A DNA stretch of 64,000 bases from Cycas panzhihuaensis (lineage: Eukaryota > Cycadophyta), in NCBI GenBank assembly GCA_023213395.1, contig CM041465.1, positions 231,515,741 to 231,579,740 of the forward strand, read 5' to 3'. A model generated the notes under the pieces. It saw nothing but the letters and a program-made list of their open reading frames with translations. It was not told the origin of the DNA and did not search any database. Positions 43,331 to 55,158 of this stretch are shown here, piece after piece. Numbering within the stretch: the first letter of the stretch is position 1; every line of letters begins with the position of its first letter. Made by a program: the position numbers and the translations under genes.

Positions 43331-44589
43331 TGTTGTGGTGATTCATCATAGTAGATTTGTTCATTATCCTAGAAGTTGTAAGTGGATTTTTGTAGTACTG
43401 GTTGGGAAAATTGAGTTGAGTATTCGTGTTTATGCTCAGTAGTTCCACATATGCATTCTATTAGATAGACATTATTAAAATCTAATGGTTCCATATTAAT
43501 TAACGTGAAGGTGAAAATATTTCATATTCTTGTTGTTTCCAAAATAATCCACCATTTGATTCTCTTTCATCTTTTGAACACAGATCTAAATATAGAACAC
43601 CCTCAATAGGTTCGCATATATTATTATTATTATTATCAAATAATACATTTGATGGATGTTGATTGTCCTCAGCTTTTACATTATCATATTCATCATTATC
43701 ATCTTCCTCATCTGAGAAATTGGAATTTGTCATTTCTTCACTTATTGTATGATGATTTAAATCTATTAATAATTTTTTTCCATTTTGTTTGATTGCTAAG
43801 ATATTGCGTCCCCAATTTTGGAGCACTCGTGCAATGCGCAATGATGGTCATTCAAGAGTGCGTCATAAGCTAGAGGCATCTCGTCAATCATTGGAATGAC
43901 GACAAAATCCATGACAAATTCCTATTTCCCAATGTGAATCTTTTGTGCCATCATCATCCCTAGTGGTTCTACGCATTGCTGATTAGCCAATCTTTAGATG
44001 AAATCTAGGCAGCCATAGTGTGGGCCTACCTATTTTTTGCCAAGTTGTTATTGGTATGATATTAACTCCTGCACCCCTATCTACCACTGTGTTGTCTAGG
44101 ACATATCCTAACAATGTCATTGTAACTATTATATCTTGATATACCTTTAAAGATTGGACATGACATTCTATGTGGTTGTTGTCTACACTAGGATCGTCTT
44201 GAATGATTGCCCATATGAGGGTCTTCTGTAAAAGTTGTTAATTTTGCTATTTTATAGGGAGACTCTTTTTCCTTTGCCTTTGTTGGATCCTATTGTTGAT
44301 GGTATAAAAAATAGGTATCTATTTGTCGTACATGCTCTTCCAAGGTTCGTAGAAATGATGGATATGTTGTAGCAGTGTCAAAATCTTAATTGGTGTTCAA
44401 TCTGTAAAAAATGATCAATTAACGTGCTGAACACTTTATTGCCTTTATGTGAAATTACAATCATCTTTTGCATTTGTAGTAATTGTCGTTGTTGTGCTAT
44501 TATTGGTGTCATTCATTTTGCCTGTATATTGAGCGTATTGGGTCTTGGGCTTGTTGTAGTTGCTCCTTCTCTTTGATAGGGCTAGGATT
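43331..44589 (-). pseudogene. GypC protease region and acidic linker
   Basis: At about 44130-44020 the minus strand reads TLLGYVLDNTVVDRGAGVNIIPITTW, matching the GypB protease (IVDGGAAVNVLPASTW) with Arg for the middle Gly. A 113-residue frame (43841-43500) follows with a strongly acidic stretch (SDEEDDNDEYD) and an Asn run. The LLGRPW word seen in GypB is not recognisable. Unlike GypB, there is no capsid-like motif between protease and RT. 44260-44589 shows only degenerate linker. Confidence 0.7.
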
Positions 44590-45680
44590 TTCTTGTTTTT
44601 TATTTTTTCTTGTATAAACCACATATATCAAGAGTAGGTTTGACGTCAACAAAATTCATGGACTTATTTTGTTGTTGAGGGCAATGGCCATCGTCATGGT
44701 TACTGGGCCCACACCATTGACATAATGTTATAGCAGTAGCGTTTTCAAGATTTGGACAATTTTTGCTAAAATGCCCCCATAATTTGCACAAAAAGCTCTG
44801 GACAATGGGCTGTCCTTGGGAGTCTCTCGGTACTAGTCTAGCCAATCCACGCCCTCGTTCGAGGGCAGGTCTATTAGTCTTTTGTCGTGGAAAAAAAATT
44901 CTCGTTCTTGTTGTTTGCGAGCGCGTGTATTGAAACCACATTCCTTCGTATCATGATCATTCATTTTACAAATGTGATAGTACTTGAAAGCTTGGTTTTT
45001 GGGGCACTTTGACTCCATATGTCCTTTTGTTTTGCACTTAATGCACCATATCTTTTGGCATTCCTTTGGTTGTTGTTGCGTGAAGTCTTTCATCATTCTC
45101 ATCAAGTCATCTTGTAATGTGCCAATAGAAGACTCTTCTTTGTCCTCGACTTCTATAGTTTTATCTTGATGCCATGCATTTACTTTATCTTCGATTTCAA
45201 GTTTTCTCGATCAATTGCTTCTTGGTACGATGCAAGTGGAACTACTTAAAGTTTTCTTTTGTATTTTGGAAGTAACCCTTTTAAAAACTCTCTCTTCTGC
45301 AACCCATTGGTTATTTCTCTTTCTATTTTCTTGATTAGACTTTTCAACTTGGTATTATAACTTCTATCTTCTTAGTTTCTTGCTTGAGGTTGTATACTTG
45401 ATCCACCACCTCATAATCATCTCACAAAAGTTTAAATTCTTTCTCAAAGGCTTCGTGTAAATCACTCCATTTTGTGAAATGCCCTTCGTTAAATTCTTTA
45501 AACCAATCATTTGTAATGTCCCATAAAGTTGTTCAGAATTCTTGCAACCAATGATTCTTATCAGTTTTGCCATTGACGATCAATATTGTTTCACACACAT
45601 TGTAGCGTCGAGTTGGATCTTCATCTGTTTTTCCATTGAATGTTGGTAATTTTTGTTTTGTACCCTTAGGTGTCGCCATA
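44590..45680 (-). pseudogene. GypC gag with four zinc knuckles
   Basis: The minus-strand start at about 45680 reads MATPKGTKQKLPTFNGKTDED. The capsid motif DITNDWFKEFNE...WSDLHEAFEKEF follows at 45510-45430. Then four knuckle-type boxes: WCIKCKTKGHMESKC (intact), YHICKMNDHDTKEC (first Cys replaced by Tyr), FLCKLWGHFSKNC (first Cys missing) and LCQWCGPSNHDDGHC (intact), spread over 45050-44680 in two frames. GypB gag has only two. Gag is broken by stops and a frameshift near 44890. Confidence 0.8.
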
Positions 45681-46399
45681 GTGGGTATCAGTAGTGGTTT
45701 ACAGGCGATCTTATGTTTCTTAATTACAAAAGCCTTTGTTTACTGGAGTCACTCATCTGGTCCATTCATTTTTGTCTGCGCTGTTTCCCAAATAGGGCTC
45801 GCCTTTGCTTGGAGCTCATATGGTCTTCTCCTTATGTGGTGTTATTTGTCGTGGACTGTCCACACTCGTAAACTCAAATGTGCGAATGCTTCAACAATGT
45901 CTTTTAAGTCTGGGCTTGGCACATGTTGTTGCTCCCAGGTTTGCCAAACTTGTTGTGCCTGATTTACAATTGACCAATCAATTTATCTTAATGACTTGGT
46001 CTCCTATTGGCTTGACGTATGTATTCATGTGGATATTCTTAATTGTAGTTGTTGATTTGTTGCAACATCTGTATACTAGGTATGCTTAAAAATGTACGAC
46101 AATGGTTTCATTTCCTAACTAGGCATTAGGATTGAACATGGTCCAAAATGTTGGTGAGTGTCATTGGCTCTTGGACTACAATATCATCGAGATAGTATGC
46201 GATAATCCCTTGGTGTAGTAAGAAAGATTTCAATACATTAATAATCTCAAGATTTTGATTAGTAAACTACACTTGTATCAACTCTCCTAGTGATGTATAA
46301 TTTTTGTATGGATTTAGGATTATTATGGGCATCCAATTCTAATCAATATCTCACTCAATCTTCTTCTTATCTCATTCCTAGATTGGCAATAACGTCAGA
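45681..46399 (-). other. GypC leader and decayed Asp-tRNA primer site
   Basis: The 5' leader is about 720 bases without a convincing minus-strand gene; the + strand frame at 45636-45962 is a shadow. At 46381-46397 the minus strand reads TGACGTTATTGCCAATC, two bases from the LTR. Against the Asp-tRNA site TGGCGCCGTTGCCGGGG known for Athila-type elements it differs mainly by C-to-T and G-to-A changes. Confidence 0.6.
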
Positions 46400-46714
46400 T
46401 GTTGATAAAATATTTTACGAGTTCTTCTAGGAGGAGAAAGAGAACAATAATTCACAACACAATAGCATCCAACACAGAACATTCATATGTATAGCATTCA
46501 ACACTGAGAATAGGTGTGAACGCATATGCAAGCCAATGTCTTTAATTATTTATATTATTACATCAAAACTAAGTACAACATCATGATCGTGTACAATATA
46601 TTAATAGATGGTCATCACACACTAGTTCCATACCATCCAATTGTGGTTAGATGCGTAATATAGCATATTTTCCTGTGCTTCCCACCTTGTGTCCATCCTT
46701 ATTACACATGTATC
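46400..46714 (-). repeat. GypC 5' LTR, inner part
   Basis: It matches 37794 onward and is cut at 46714 by GypD. The rest of the LTR resumes at 51239 after the duplicated ATATC/GTATC. Confidence 0.92.
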
Positions 46715-47196
46715 TGAAGTGTTCCTTCTACTTGTCAGTTGACTTACTAAAGATCAAATTGGATGACCACATAATTGTGTTAGGCCCGACCTCAAACAAT
46801 CCAGGATACTCTTACTTCTAACATGGATTCTGGCCAACCTACACTCCTCATTTTTGGTCATCCTTTATCTAGACTTTATTCTGCCTATATAGAGGGATAT
46901 TGGGGCTCATTCTAGCTTATCAGAATCGATGTCTTGGCTTCCGTATTTTTGGCCTTAGGGTTGCCTTTTCTCTGGAGGGAACCTTGCCTCAAAGAGGGAA
47001 GTATTACCAGCTGTTAACTTATCATTTGTACTTCATAATTTTGTCAGTACTTTAAATTATTTAGAAATATTAACCACAAATATTTCATAATTGTCCAAAT
47101 TGCTAGCATTAGAGCTATATTTTGTGTATTTGTTCTACTTTTGCTCTCTTTTCCTTCCAAAAGATTGTGCAGGCGTGCTCCAAGTGGTATCAGAGC
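46715..47196 (+). repeat. GypD 5' LTR and primer binding site
   Basis: LTR 46715-47182, then two bases, then TGGTATCAGAGC at 47185-47196. TATATAGAGGGATATTGG at about 46890 is a likely promoter TATA region. Confidence 0.9.
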
Positions 47197-47352
47197 TTCG
47201 TTGGAAGCTATCTTGGGGAAAATTTTTGTCAGTTTGGTAAGGAAAATCAAGGGAAAAATAGCATAATTTTTTTCCTCTCCACCCTTCCCTAAATTTTCAC
47301 ATTGTGTCCCTAAACGGAGTTAAGATCCAAAAGAATCTTACAATAGAGCAAG

Positions 47353-48180
47353 ATGGTGAATACTTAGTTGATATCAATAGGAGATATAAGTAGTCGAGTG
47401 GACAAATTGAATGATAACATAGCATCCCTCGAGGCTTCAATGGCAAGTATAACCAGGAGGTTGGACTTAATATTACCAGAGGGAGAATCTTCAGGTGTAG
47501 AAAAATCCCAAGGGCTTGAAGAAATTAGTGAAGAATTCCAAGAACAAAGGAACCAAAGGGACTACCAACAAAGGAGGCAAAGAAAGATTGATGAAGGATT
47601 TTAGGAACGTAGAAACCCAAGAGACTTTTAACAAAGGAACTAGAGGAATTGTGACTTAGACAACAGTGTCAGGGGAACAAAATTTACATTGGAGAAGTTT
47701 GACCTAGACAGGTCAAGGGACATTCGAAGCTGGATACTGTAGATAGAAACCTACTTCCAAGTATATGAATTATCCAACAAAGACAAAGTGTTGACGAATT
47801 CTCTCCACTTGTACGGGAAAGCTTTGAAATGGTTTCATGGGTGGAGAAAAGTCCATGTGGATATCTCCATCAAATCTTGGGATTCCCTAAAGGCAGGGTT
47901 AATAGACCAATACAAAGACTCATGGAATAGGGACTACTTTGCTTAGATGACTCGACTACAACAAAATGGAATGGTTCAAGCATACACGAAACAATTCTAA
48001 GCCCTTGAATGTTTAGTAAAACGATGGGGGCCACCAATATAAGAGAAGCAATCACGCTCACAAGGAATATTGAAAGCTGAAGGATTCCAAACAATTCTAA
48101 GCCATTGAAGTATTGCAAACAACACCAACCCATTTGCATCTCCAGTCATATTAAAATAGAAAAAGGATTAGACTTATCAT
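47353..48180 (+). pseudogene. GypD gag remnant
   Basis: Starts MVNT at 47353. It carries a coiled-coil-like part (SSRVDKLNDNIASLEASMASITRRL), a Glu/Arg-rich stretch (EEFQEQRNQRDYQQRRQRK) and a capsid with FTLEKFDLDRSRDIRSW, YLHLYGKALKWFHGW and WDSLKAGLIDQY. It breaks off around 48000-48180 without any CCHC knuckle. At least eight in-frame stops. Confidence 0.8.
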
Positions 48181-50700
48181 ATATGCGTCGATTATTGCGG
48201 CCTAAACAAAATTACGATCAAGAATCACTATCCCATCCCACAGATAGATGACTTATTGGACAGAATACACAAAGTAAAGTATTTCTCAAAAATTGACCTT
48301 TGATTAGGATGTTATCTGATTTGCATCAGAGCAGAAGATGTATATAAGACAATAGTCTGCACTCATGAAGGATTGTTCGAATTTAGAATCACGTCGTTTG
48401 GTCTAATTGACGCCCCGACAACCTTCTAGAGCACTATGAACACCATATTCAAACCTTTCTTATGAAAAATTGTGGTAGTTTTCTTTGATGACATCTTAAT
48501 TTACAGCTCAACATGGAAGGAGCATTTAGAGCATATTGAGTCTATTTTACAGATGCCAAAGACTAGTTAGTTTTTTGCTAACAAGAAAAAAATGCACCTT
48601 TGGGAAAACGAAGCTCAAATATCTAGGACATGTCATCACACAAGAGGGGATCATATGGACCCCAAGAAAGTTCAAGCTATCATCAACTAGCTGATCCCTA
48701 AGAATGTGACAGGAGTCTAAGCTTTTCTAAGTGCAACTGGATTTCTTTGAAAATTTATTAAAGGTTACGCCCACATTGCATTGCCTTTAAAAGATCTCAC
48801 TAAGAAAGATGTTTTTAGTTGGAACCCCATCATAGGGGATGCTTTTCAAGATCTCAAAAAGGCCATGATTACTGCCCTTGTGCTTGCAACTTCAGATTTC
48901 TCTCAACCTTTCTCTTTAGAGTGCGACCCATCAGGAACATGGATAGGGGCAATCCTCCTTAAAAATGAGCCACCAGTAGCATACGAAAGCAGGAAATTAA
49001 ATAGCAGGGAGTGACTGAAGCCCATCTATGATAAAGAGATGCTTGTAATTATGCATGTCATCCACCAATGGCGTCAATACTTGCTTGGCAATAAATTCGT
49101 GGTCAAAACGGATCACGATAGCCTCAAGTATTTTCTCAACCAAAAAATCTTTTGGATGAATACCAAAAATGGGTTAGCAAGCTTCAGACATTTGATGTTA
49201 GCATCATATACAAAAAGGGGAAGGAAAATGTTATTGCGAATGCATTATCACGGATGCCAGAGGACAATGGGGGAGAAATCTTGTTATAAGCAATGTTAGT
49301 AGCCACTCCTAGATGGACAGGCGAACTAATTCGAGACTACCAAAGCAACCCTCTCTCCTAGAAGATATTGAAGGAGATTAAGAACCAAGAAGATACTAAG
49401 TACGAGCTACAACGAGATTTAATTCTACGGAAGGGAAAAATACTTATTTAGGGTCTTCCAAGCTAAAGGAGAAGCTACTAGAGGAAGCCCATTCCGTCCC
49501 AAGTGTAGGACACATGGGATTCGATAAAACCTATCACAAGATATAGAGCTCTTTCTTTTGAAAGGGAATGAAAGGCGATGTTCTTAGATTTGTAGTAAAA
49601 TGCGACTCTTGTCAAAGGAATATAGTGAGAACACAAAAAGCCTTAGATTGCTTAAACCTTTACCAATCCCACAGCAGAAATGGGAAAAAATCTCAATGAA
49701 TTTCATCACAAGCTTGCCAAAGTTGGAAAGTAAAGATCTTATTTTTGTGGTTGTCGATCGGTGCACATAGTATACATATTTCAAGGGAATATAATCTACG
49801 ATCAAGGCAAGACATGTAGTAGAAATATTCATGAAAAAAATACATTGCTTGCACGGTCTTTGCAAGGTTATACTCGACAATTGCGACCCAAAGTTTACGA
49901 GTCATTTCTGGTAGGACTTGTTCAAACTAGCTGGGACGAAACTATCCATGAGCATGACGTACCCACAAATAAACAAACAAATGCTTAAAAGGATACTTGC
50001 GGAATTTCACCTTTGCTAAATGACTATTGTGGCACAAATGGCTCCATCTAGACGAATGGTGGTGTAATACCAAGTACCATACAACGACAAAGATGACTCC
50101 ATTCCAGGTGCTCTATGGTTTTGAGCCACCACCCCTTCTTACATAGACCAAGACATCACGCATACAAATGATTTGAGAATAATAGGAACAAATGGACCAG
50201 ATGCTCCAAATACTAAAAGACAATTTGAACATGGTGAGAAATCGAATGAAATAGCTAGCAGTTTGACACAGGTCAGAGAGATCCTTCTCAATAGGTGATT
50301 GGGATTTTCTAAGACTGCAACTGTACAAGCAGTTAAAGATGAGACGAACTAGTAAATAGAAGCTAGCCCCCAAACTTTTCGGACCATACTAGATCCTCGA
50401 CAAGATTGGAGAAGTAGCCTATAGGTTGGCCTTACCACAAGGAAGCATTCATGATGTTTTTCACATATCATGTCCTAAACAAAAACTCGGGGAAAAGATC
50501 ACCCCCCCAAACCACAGTTCTAGAACTGGATGAAGAAAGAAAGATCATTTTAGAACCCAAAGGAATTAAACAGATATAAGCCAAATAGTTACATTCTGGG
50601 GAAATAAGGGAGTACTTCATAAAATGGAAGACTTTAGACTTAGAAGACGCCGTATGGGAATCAGAAGAATAGGTTAGCTAGCATTTGAACTTATCCATGT
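48181..50700 (+). pseudogene. GypD pol remnant with chromodomain
   Basis: RT starts late ([29 protein letters not shown]), with GLFEFRITSFGL, an FFDD catalytic box at 48481-48492 and ILIYSSTWKEHLEHI. RNase H: FSLECDPSGTWIGAILL, YESRKLN, KEMLVIMHVIHQWRQYLLGNKFVVKTDHDSLKY (48900-49130). Integrase zinc part: AHSVPSVGHMGFDKTY...CDSCQ (49485-49615). The core beyond is very degenerate. At 50596-50670 REYFIKWKTLDLEDAVWESEE fits the folded core of a chromodomain, which in this lineage targets integration to marked chromatin. Many stops. Confidence 0.85.
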
Positions 50701-50721
50701 TTTGAGGGCAAAACATATTTT

Positions 50722-51233
50722 CAGGGGGAGGGATTTGAAGCGTTCCTTCTAGTTGTCAAGCCAACTTACTAAAGATCAAATTGGATGACCACTTAAGTGT
50801 GTTAGGGTTGGCTTCAAATAGTCTAGGATAGTCTTAATTTTGGCCAACTTCTAACAGGGATTCTAGCCGACTTAAGCTATCCTTTCTGGCCGACCTACAC
50901 TCCTCATTTTTGGCCATCCTTTATCTAGACTTTATCCTGCCTGTATAAAGGGATATTGGGGCTCATTCTAGCTCATCATAACCAAAGTCTTGGTTGCTGT
51001 ATTTTTGGCCCTAGGGTTGCATTTTCTTTGGAGGGAACCTCACCTCGAAGAGGGAAGTATTATTGGGTGTTATCATTTGTACTTCATAATTTTATCAGTA
51101 CTTTCAATTATTTACAGATATTAACTACAGATATTTCACAATTCTCCAAATTGCTGGTATCAGAGCTATATTTTGTGTATTTGTTCTACTTTTGCTCTCT
51201 TTTCCTTCGAAAAGACTATGCAGGTGCGCTCTA
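50722..51233 (+). repeat. GypD purine tract and 3' LTR
   Basis: AGGGGGAGGGATT lies just before TGAAGCGTTCC at 50736. The LTR is about 30 bp longer than the 5' copy, owing mainly to an extra TTGGCCAACTTCTAAC segment near 50840. Confidence 0.9.
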
Positions 51234-51238
51234 ATATC

Positions 51239-51373
51239 TTTTTGAAATGATTCTTTGTAATGACTTTTCCAACGACTTGACTCAGCTAATCCTTTGTTAA
51301 AAAAATACTTATTACTTAATACATTCGATACTTACATCTGACACTTTTTAACAAAATGTGTCCCAACACTTCT
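51239..51373 (-). repeat. GypC 5' LTR, outer part, and right CTTCT duplication
   Basis: 51239-51368 completes the 445-bp LTR, ending GTGTCCCAACA. CTTCT at 51369-51373 is the second copy of the GypC target duplication. Confidence 0.92.
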
Positions 51374-51622
51374 TCTTAAAAGTGTCGCATAATATTATCC
51401 AGATCTCGTTTGGTGTATTTTGTCCAGAAATAATTTCAGCAATCCAACAACCATAGGCTAATTTTCTTCAAGATGATCTTTGTCTTTTTCATCCATAGGT
51501 GTTATGGTCATTTTATCTTTGGTGATTCTCCATAATTGATTCACCATCATAGTGATTTCCATATTTGCTTTCAATTTGTGGAGGTTGTTTTCGTTAAAGA
51601 TCACCTGCAAGAACTTCTCCAT
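51374..51622 (-). pseudogene. CopE gag remnant, N-terminal part
   Basis: On the minus strand from about 51622: MEKFLQVIFNENNLHKLKANMEITMMVNQLWRI, then DEKDKDHLEEN, and EIWIILCDTFKK at the junction, which joins in phase to RTNRRVALL at 37793. This is copia gag. A stop lies near 51455. Confidence 0.7.
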
Positions 51623-53391
51623 TGTCATAATCTTATTGAATGATTGAGAAATAATCTCCTTTCAATGTTATGCTTTCCTTAGATGAGGTTATTTTCATAA
51701 TTATCTTGTCAAAAACATCAATTTTGACAACTTGAACACCTTTCAAATGTGGCCCACATGCTTGAAACGTGTTCCCTACACTTTTCACTGCCTTTATTTG
51801 TTGTTCCATGACCTCTACATTCACCAATGTGGCTGGAAAAGGCTTCAACAAGTTCTCATTCACCTTAAATGGCCTTTAAATGACATACACAACTTTCACA
51901 ATGTCTTATATGGACTTCAAACCACTTTCAAACTCTTTGAAATGCCTTCAACAATGCTCTAAACATCTCTAAACAATCTTCAAATGCTTTTCACTCCTTA
52001 TGACTTTGAGTGACTTTGGATTAATGCTTCTATAGCCTTTAAATTGCTTCTCATATAGCTTAAATAGCCCTCAAACACTGAGAACGACTTTCAAACTACC
52101 TCGAGAACTACTAAAATGAGTCATCCACTATTCTAATGACTCATCAACACTTCCGTAGCTTTAAATGCTATTTATGATTTTCCAATTTTGTTTTTGTTGC
52201 ACTTTTCACATTACTGAATGGCTTTGGATGACACCACACATCTTTAAATGCTACTCACATTTCACATGATGCTCCCACAGCTTCATGCTACTGCTCACAT
52301 TTCACATCGACACTCCACCAATTCAAAAAAATGAGCCGCTGCTCTTCGAAGGGTCTCATGCTACTCAATAGTTTTGTTGCATTGCTCTTCACTTCACATG
52401 ATGCTCAAAATGGTGAATAAACACTGACCAATCAATTTATATGCTCTGAAACAATCAATATGCATCAATAAATGAATTTCTCACCTTTTATTTTGAATTG
52501 AAAAAGGGAATATGCCCTTTTAGGGGTGGTTGCAACTTTCACAAACCCATGCAACCTTTCTAAAGGGATTGATTAATATAAGTGATAAACTAAGGTTTAT
52601 AACCTTAGTTAAATTTATCAAAAAATGTATTGTTGACTTTTGGAAAGGTCATGATTGTCACAAATGTCGCTCGATCTCCATGAACAATGCATGGCCACCA
52701 TGATCACGCCTAACACATCATTGCCCAGAAAAACAATCACCCACACTTGTTCTTAAGCCTCAAACACGACCGATGAGACCAAAAAGCAACTTTAAATGAC
52801 ATTGCTTTTGTGTTTTGTTTGTTTATCTCTTCAACTAACTTGGATTAAGATTACACATCTCTTAAGGTGAAGGAGTTCAGTTATCATTTACACTTTTGCC
52901 TAAGGACATAGAGATAGAAGAGGTAGTTAACAAATATTTGGATGGTTTTTGCTCACGTGAAGGAGAGAAAACTTGTGGGTGATTTTTGTTGTATAGGTGG
53001 TAGTGTATGGCAAAAACAAGGAGAGATATGAGAGATGTCACATCAATGCAAAATTACATTTTACATTTATGACGTTTAAGTGCTTGATTTGATCATTGCA
53101 TTTGAGATTTTACTAATTGAAATTATGTAGTGAATTTGTGATTAGGATGCAATAACTTACCTGAGTTATGGTTGCAAGATTATTGTGCTTTGTTAACATG
53201 ATTGGGATGCAAGTAATCATCCGAGGCAATATCCCTTTGTAAGGAGATGAACCCAATGTTGATTCCAAGCAAGGTGAAGACAGATTTCAACTCAAGTGTT
53301 GAAGAAGAAGGACAAGCACAAACAAGAAGCACACATAAAGTAACTTAAAAGGAAGACAAGTTGGTAATGTGATATAAACATTAAGAGGGAG
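51623..53391. other. Non-coding stretch, probable CopE leader and unassigned LTR-like DNA
   Basis: I see no supported frame. 51880-52330 has many loose repeats of CTTCAAA and CTCACATTTCACAT words. AACATTAAGAGGGAG at 53377-53391 looks like a copia purine tract and leads into a TGTCAG start at 53392. Confidence 0.4.
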
Positions 53392-53745
53392 TGTCAGAAT
53401 GTAATGTTTAATCTATGGTCAATTCATATGGACAATCCATGCTGTGGAAGTTTAATAATGTCTAGTGGTGATATTATTGTGGTGGAGTCCTTAGACGCTA
53501 GGCATTCTCTCAAAGTTGTGATAGATGTGGGCTACATTAATAGTTGTCAAAAATCTTATTTGATTGGTTATTGTTAAGGTTCTCATACATGATCTCATTA
53601 ATGTATAATTGATGCAACCTTATTGGTCATTAATGAGGTGAATTACTTCTATATAAGAGCATACCATATTCATTGTAACTCATGAAGACACCTAGTGCTT
53701 CCCCAATGGAACTTATCGTGGTCTCATCATGTACTTCATTGAACA
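53392..53745 (+). repeat. Possible + strand copia 3' LTR
   Basis: It begins TGTCAGAATGTAATG after a purine tract, much like the CopB LTR start TGTCAGAAGATAATG. A TATA-like TATATAAGAGC is at about 53650. The end is guessed at TTGAACA (53745). No RNase H coding precedes it and no second copy is in the window. Confidence 0.35.
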
Positions 53746-53777
53746 TCTTTAGTAATGAGATCTGTGAATGTTTTCTT

Positions 53778-54127
53778 TGTTAAGGAGTATGAATGCATAT
53801 ATACATGTTTATATCTGCAGAATCTTTTACCATACACAATAAGCAAACGAGATATACACAGAATACAGATGCGTAGTACATAGGATTTACATGGGAAACA
53901 CTTTCAGGAAAAAACCCACCACAAAAGATCCTTGGATCACATTGATTATACTTGCTTGAATTGAATTGAATATACAAGGGCTCTAGGATATATATATTAT
54001 TTCAAGAGGTGTCACGTGGCAAGGGTTGTGACCCTTTGCATATTTCGCACCACTTCATTGATCACGATTAAGTCAAACTACACATTAACATTAACTAGTG
54101 GCTTAACAAATAATTGCTACATTAACA
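53778..54127 (-). repeat. CopG 3' LTR (350 bp)
   Basis: On the + strand TGTTAAGGAG to CTACATTAACA, with short inverted ends TGTTAA/TTAACA. The inner flank on the minus strand is AAGGTGGGG, a fair purine tract. A GGGAAACAC...AAAAAACCCACC block (53891-53921) also occurs near 36020. Confidence 0.75.
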
Positions 54128-54953
54128 CCCCACCTTAATATGAATGTGGGGAACCTGAAACCTGCAGCAGTTGTGTTATCACGAAGTTTGGGACTATCCT
54201 ACTACTTCTTTATCCTTGTTTATACATCCCCTCTCAAGGATAACATTTGTGGATCCTAATCTGGTACACATATTTGTGAATTGATCTTCAATAAGCGCTT
54301 TGGTGAAGACGTTCGCAAGTTGATATTCACTTGGATAATAGTCGACGTGCAACTTCCCTAACTTGATCTGTTCACTAATGTAGTGGTGCTATATCTCGAT
54401 GTGCTTCGTACGAGCATGAAACCCTAGATTATTTAATAAGCGAATGATACTCTGATTATCGATAAAAATAATCTAATGTCCATTTGAAAGTCCAAGAACT
54501 TCCAAGAGACCTTGCAACCATACAGGTTCCTTTGCACCAGCACCGAGTCTTTGATATTTTGCCTCTGTAAACGATGGCACCATAGTTTGTTGCTTTTTTG
54601 ACTACCACAAAACAAATCCATTACTGACACCAAAGACATATTCAACAATGGACTTTCGATTGTCAGAGTCTCCTCCCCATTCAACATTAGTGTAGCCATA
54701 CAACTTTATCTCTTCGCCACGACGGTATTCGAGACCAAGATTGAGTGTCCCCTTCAAGTACTTCATAATCCGCTTTGCGGCAACCCAATGTGGTTCTTGA
54801 GAATTTTGCATATATCGGGAAACCAATCCAACAACATAGGCGATATGTGGTTTGGTATGAGTTAAATAGATCAAACTCCCTACCAACTACCGGTACTTCA
54901 TTCCATCTATAGGGGGTTTGGCCATATCTTTCTGCAATCTTGCGCCCTTAACA
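54128..54953 (-). pseudogene. CopG RNase H and end of reverse transcriptase
   Basis: On the minus strand from 54953: LVGSLIYLTHTKPHIAYVVGLVSRYM, AAKRIMKYLKGTLNLGLEY, GYTNVEWGGDSDNRKS (the DSDWAGD box changed), FTEAKYQRL, IDNQSIIRLLNN, FHARTKHIEI, LANVFTKAL. Stops at about 54600 and 54475 and elsewhere. It joins in phase to TPC at 60132 across CopH. Confidence 0.85.
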
Positions 54954-54958
54954 CATGG
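54954..54958. repeat. CopH target-site duplication, left copy (CATGG)
   Basis: Exact repeat at 60127-60131. Confidence 0.92.
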
Positions 54959-55158
54959 TGTTAAGAATCAAACTTCTCAATATGTGAAGAAGAATTGTTC
55001 TTATCATTATCAATAGAGGTAGACCTCCTTTATATACATAAGACTTTGTAATTGTTACATGGTTATTACATTAACTCAGTGACTTAAGTGTAATGAGGGT
55101 CTAATCACATTGCCCCTCTTCTTTAATGTTCCTAAGATAAAACATTACACTCCAACAC
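54959..55158 (-). repeat. CopH 3' LTR (left copy)
   Basis: 200 bp; inner flank is AAGAGAGGG on the minus strand. Confidence 0.93.

Larger units (their letters stand above)
46715..51233 (+). mobile_element. GypD: chromovirus-type Ty3/gypsy element, internally deleted
   Basis: LTRs of 468 bp (46715-47182) and 498 bp (50736-51233) begin TGAAG and end GCTCCA/GCTCTA. The flanks GTATC (46710-46714) and ATATC (51234-51238) differ by one base; the undisturbed LTR of GypC has ATATC there. The primer site TGGTATCAGAGC at 47185-47196 is perfect, and a purine tract AGGGGGAGGGATT precedes the 3' LTR. A chromodomain-like tail marks it as a chromovirus, a lineage unlike the other gypsy elements here. At 4.5 kb it is short, and gag knuckle, protease and RT start are missing. 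Confidence 0.92.
37794..51368 (-). mobile_element. GypC: Athila-like Ty3/gypsy element, interrupted by GypD
   Basis: The left LTR is 445 bp. The right LTR, after removal of GypD and one duplication, is also exactly 445 bp. Both run TGTTGATAAAAT to GTCCCAACA and are flanked by CTTCT. On the minus strand lie a decayed Asp-tRNA primer site, gag with four zinc knuckles, protease, RT, RNase H, integrase, an AT repeat, an ORF3 homologue and a strong purine tract. Many stops and frame breaks show great age. Without GypD it is about 9.05 kb. Confidence 0.93.

Noticed and set aside
45636-45962. 108-residue + strand frame
   Set aside because: It lies over the GypC gag start and leader, which are coded on the other strand; no recognisable domain.
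46140-46260. Minus-strand YLDDIV word resembling an RT active site
   Set aside because: Isolated word in the GypC leader with no other RT motif around it; chance or a tiny remnant.
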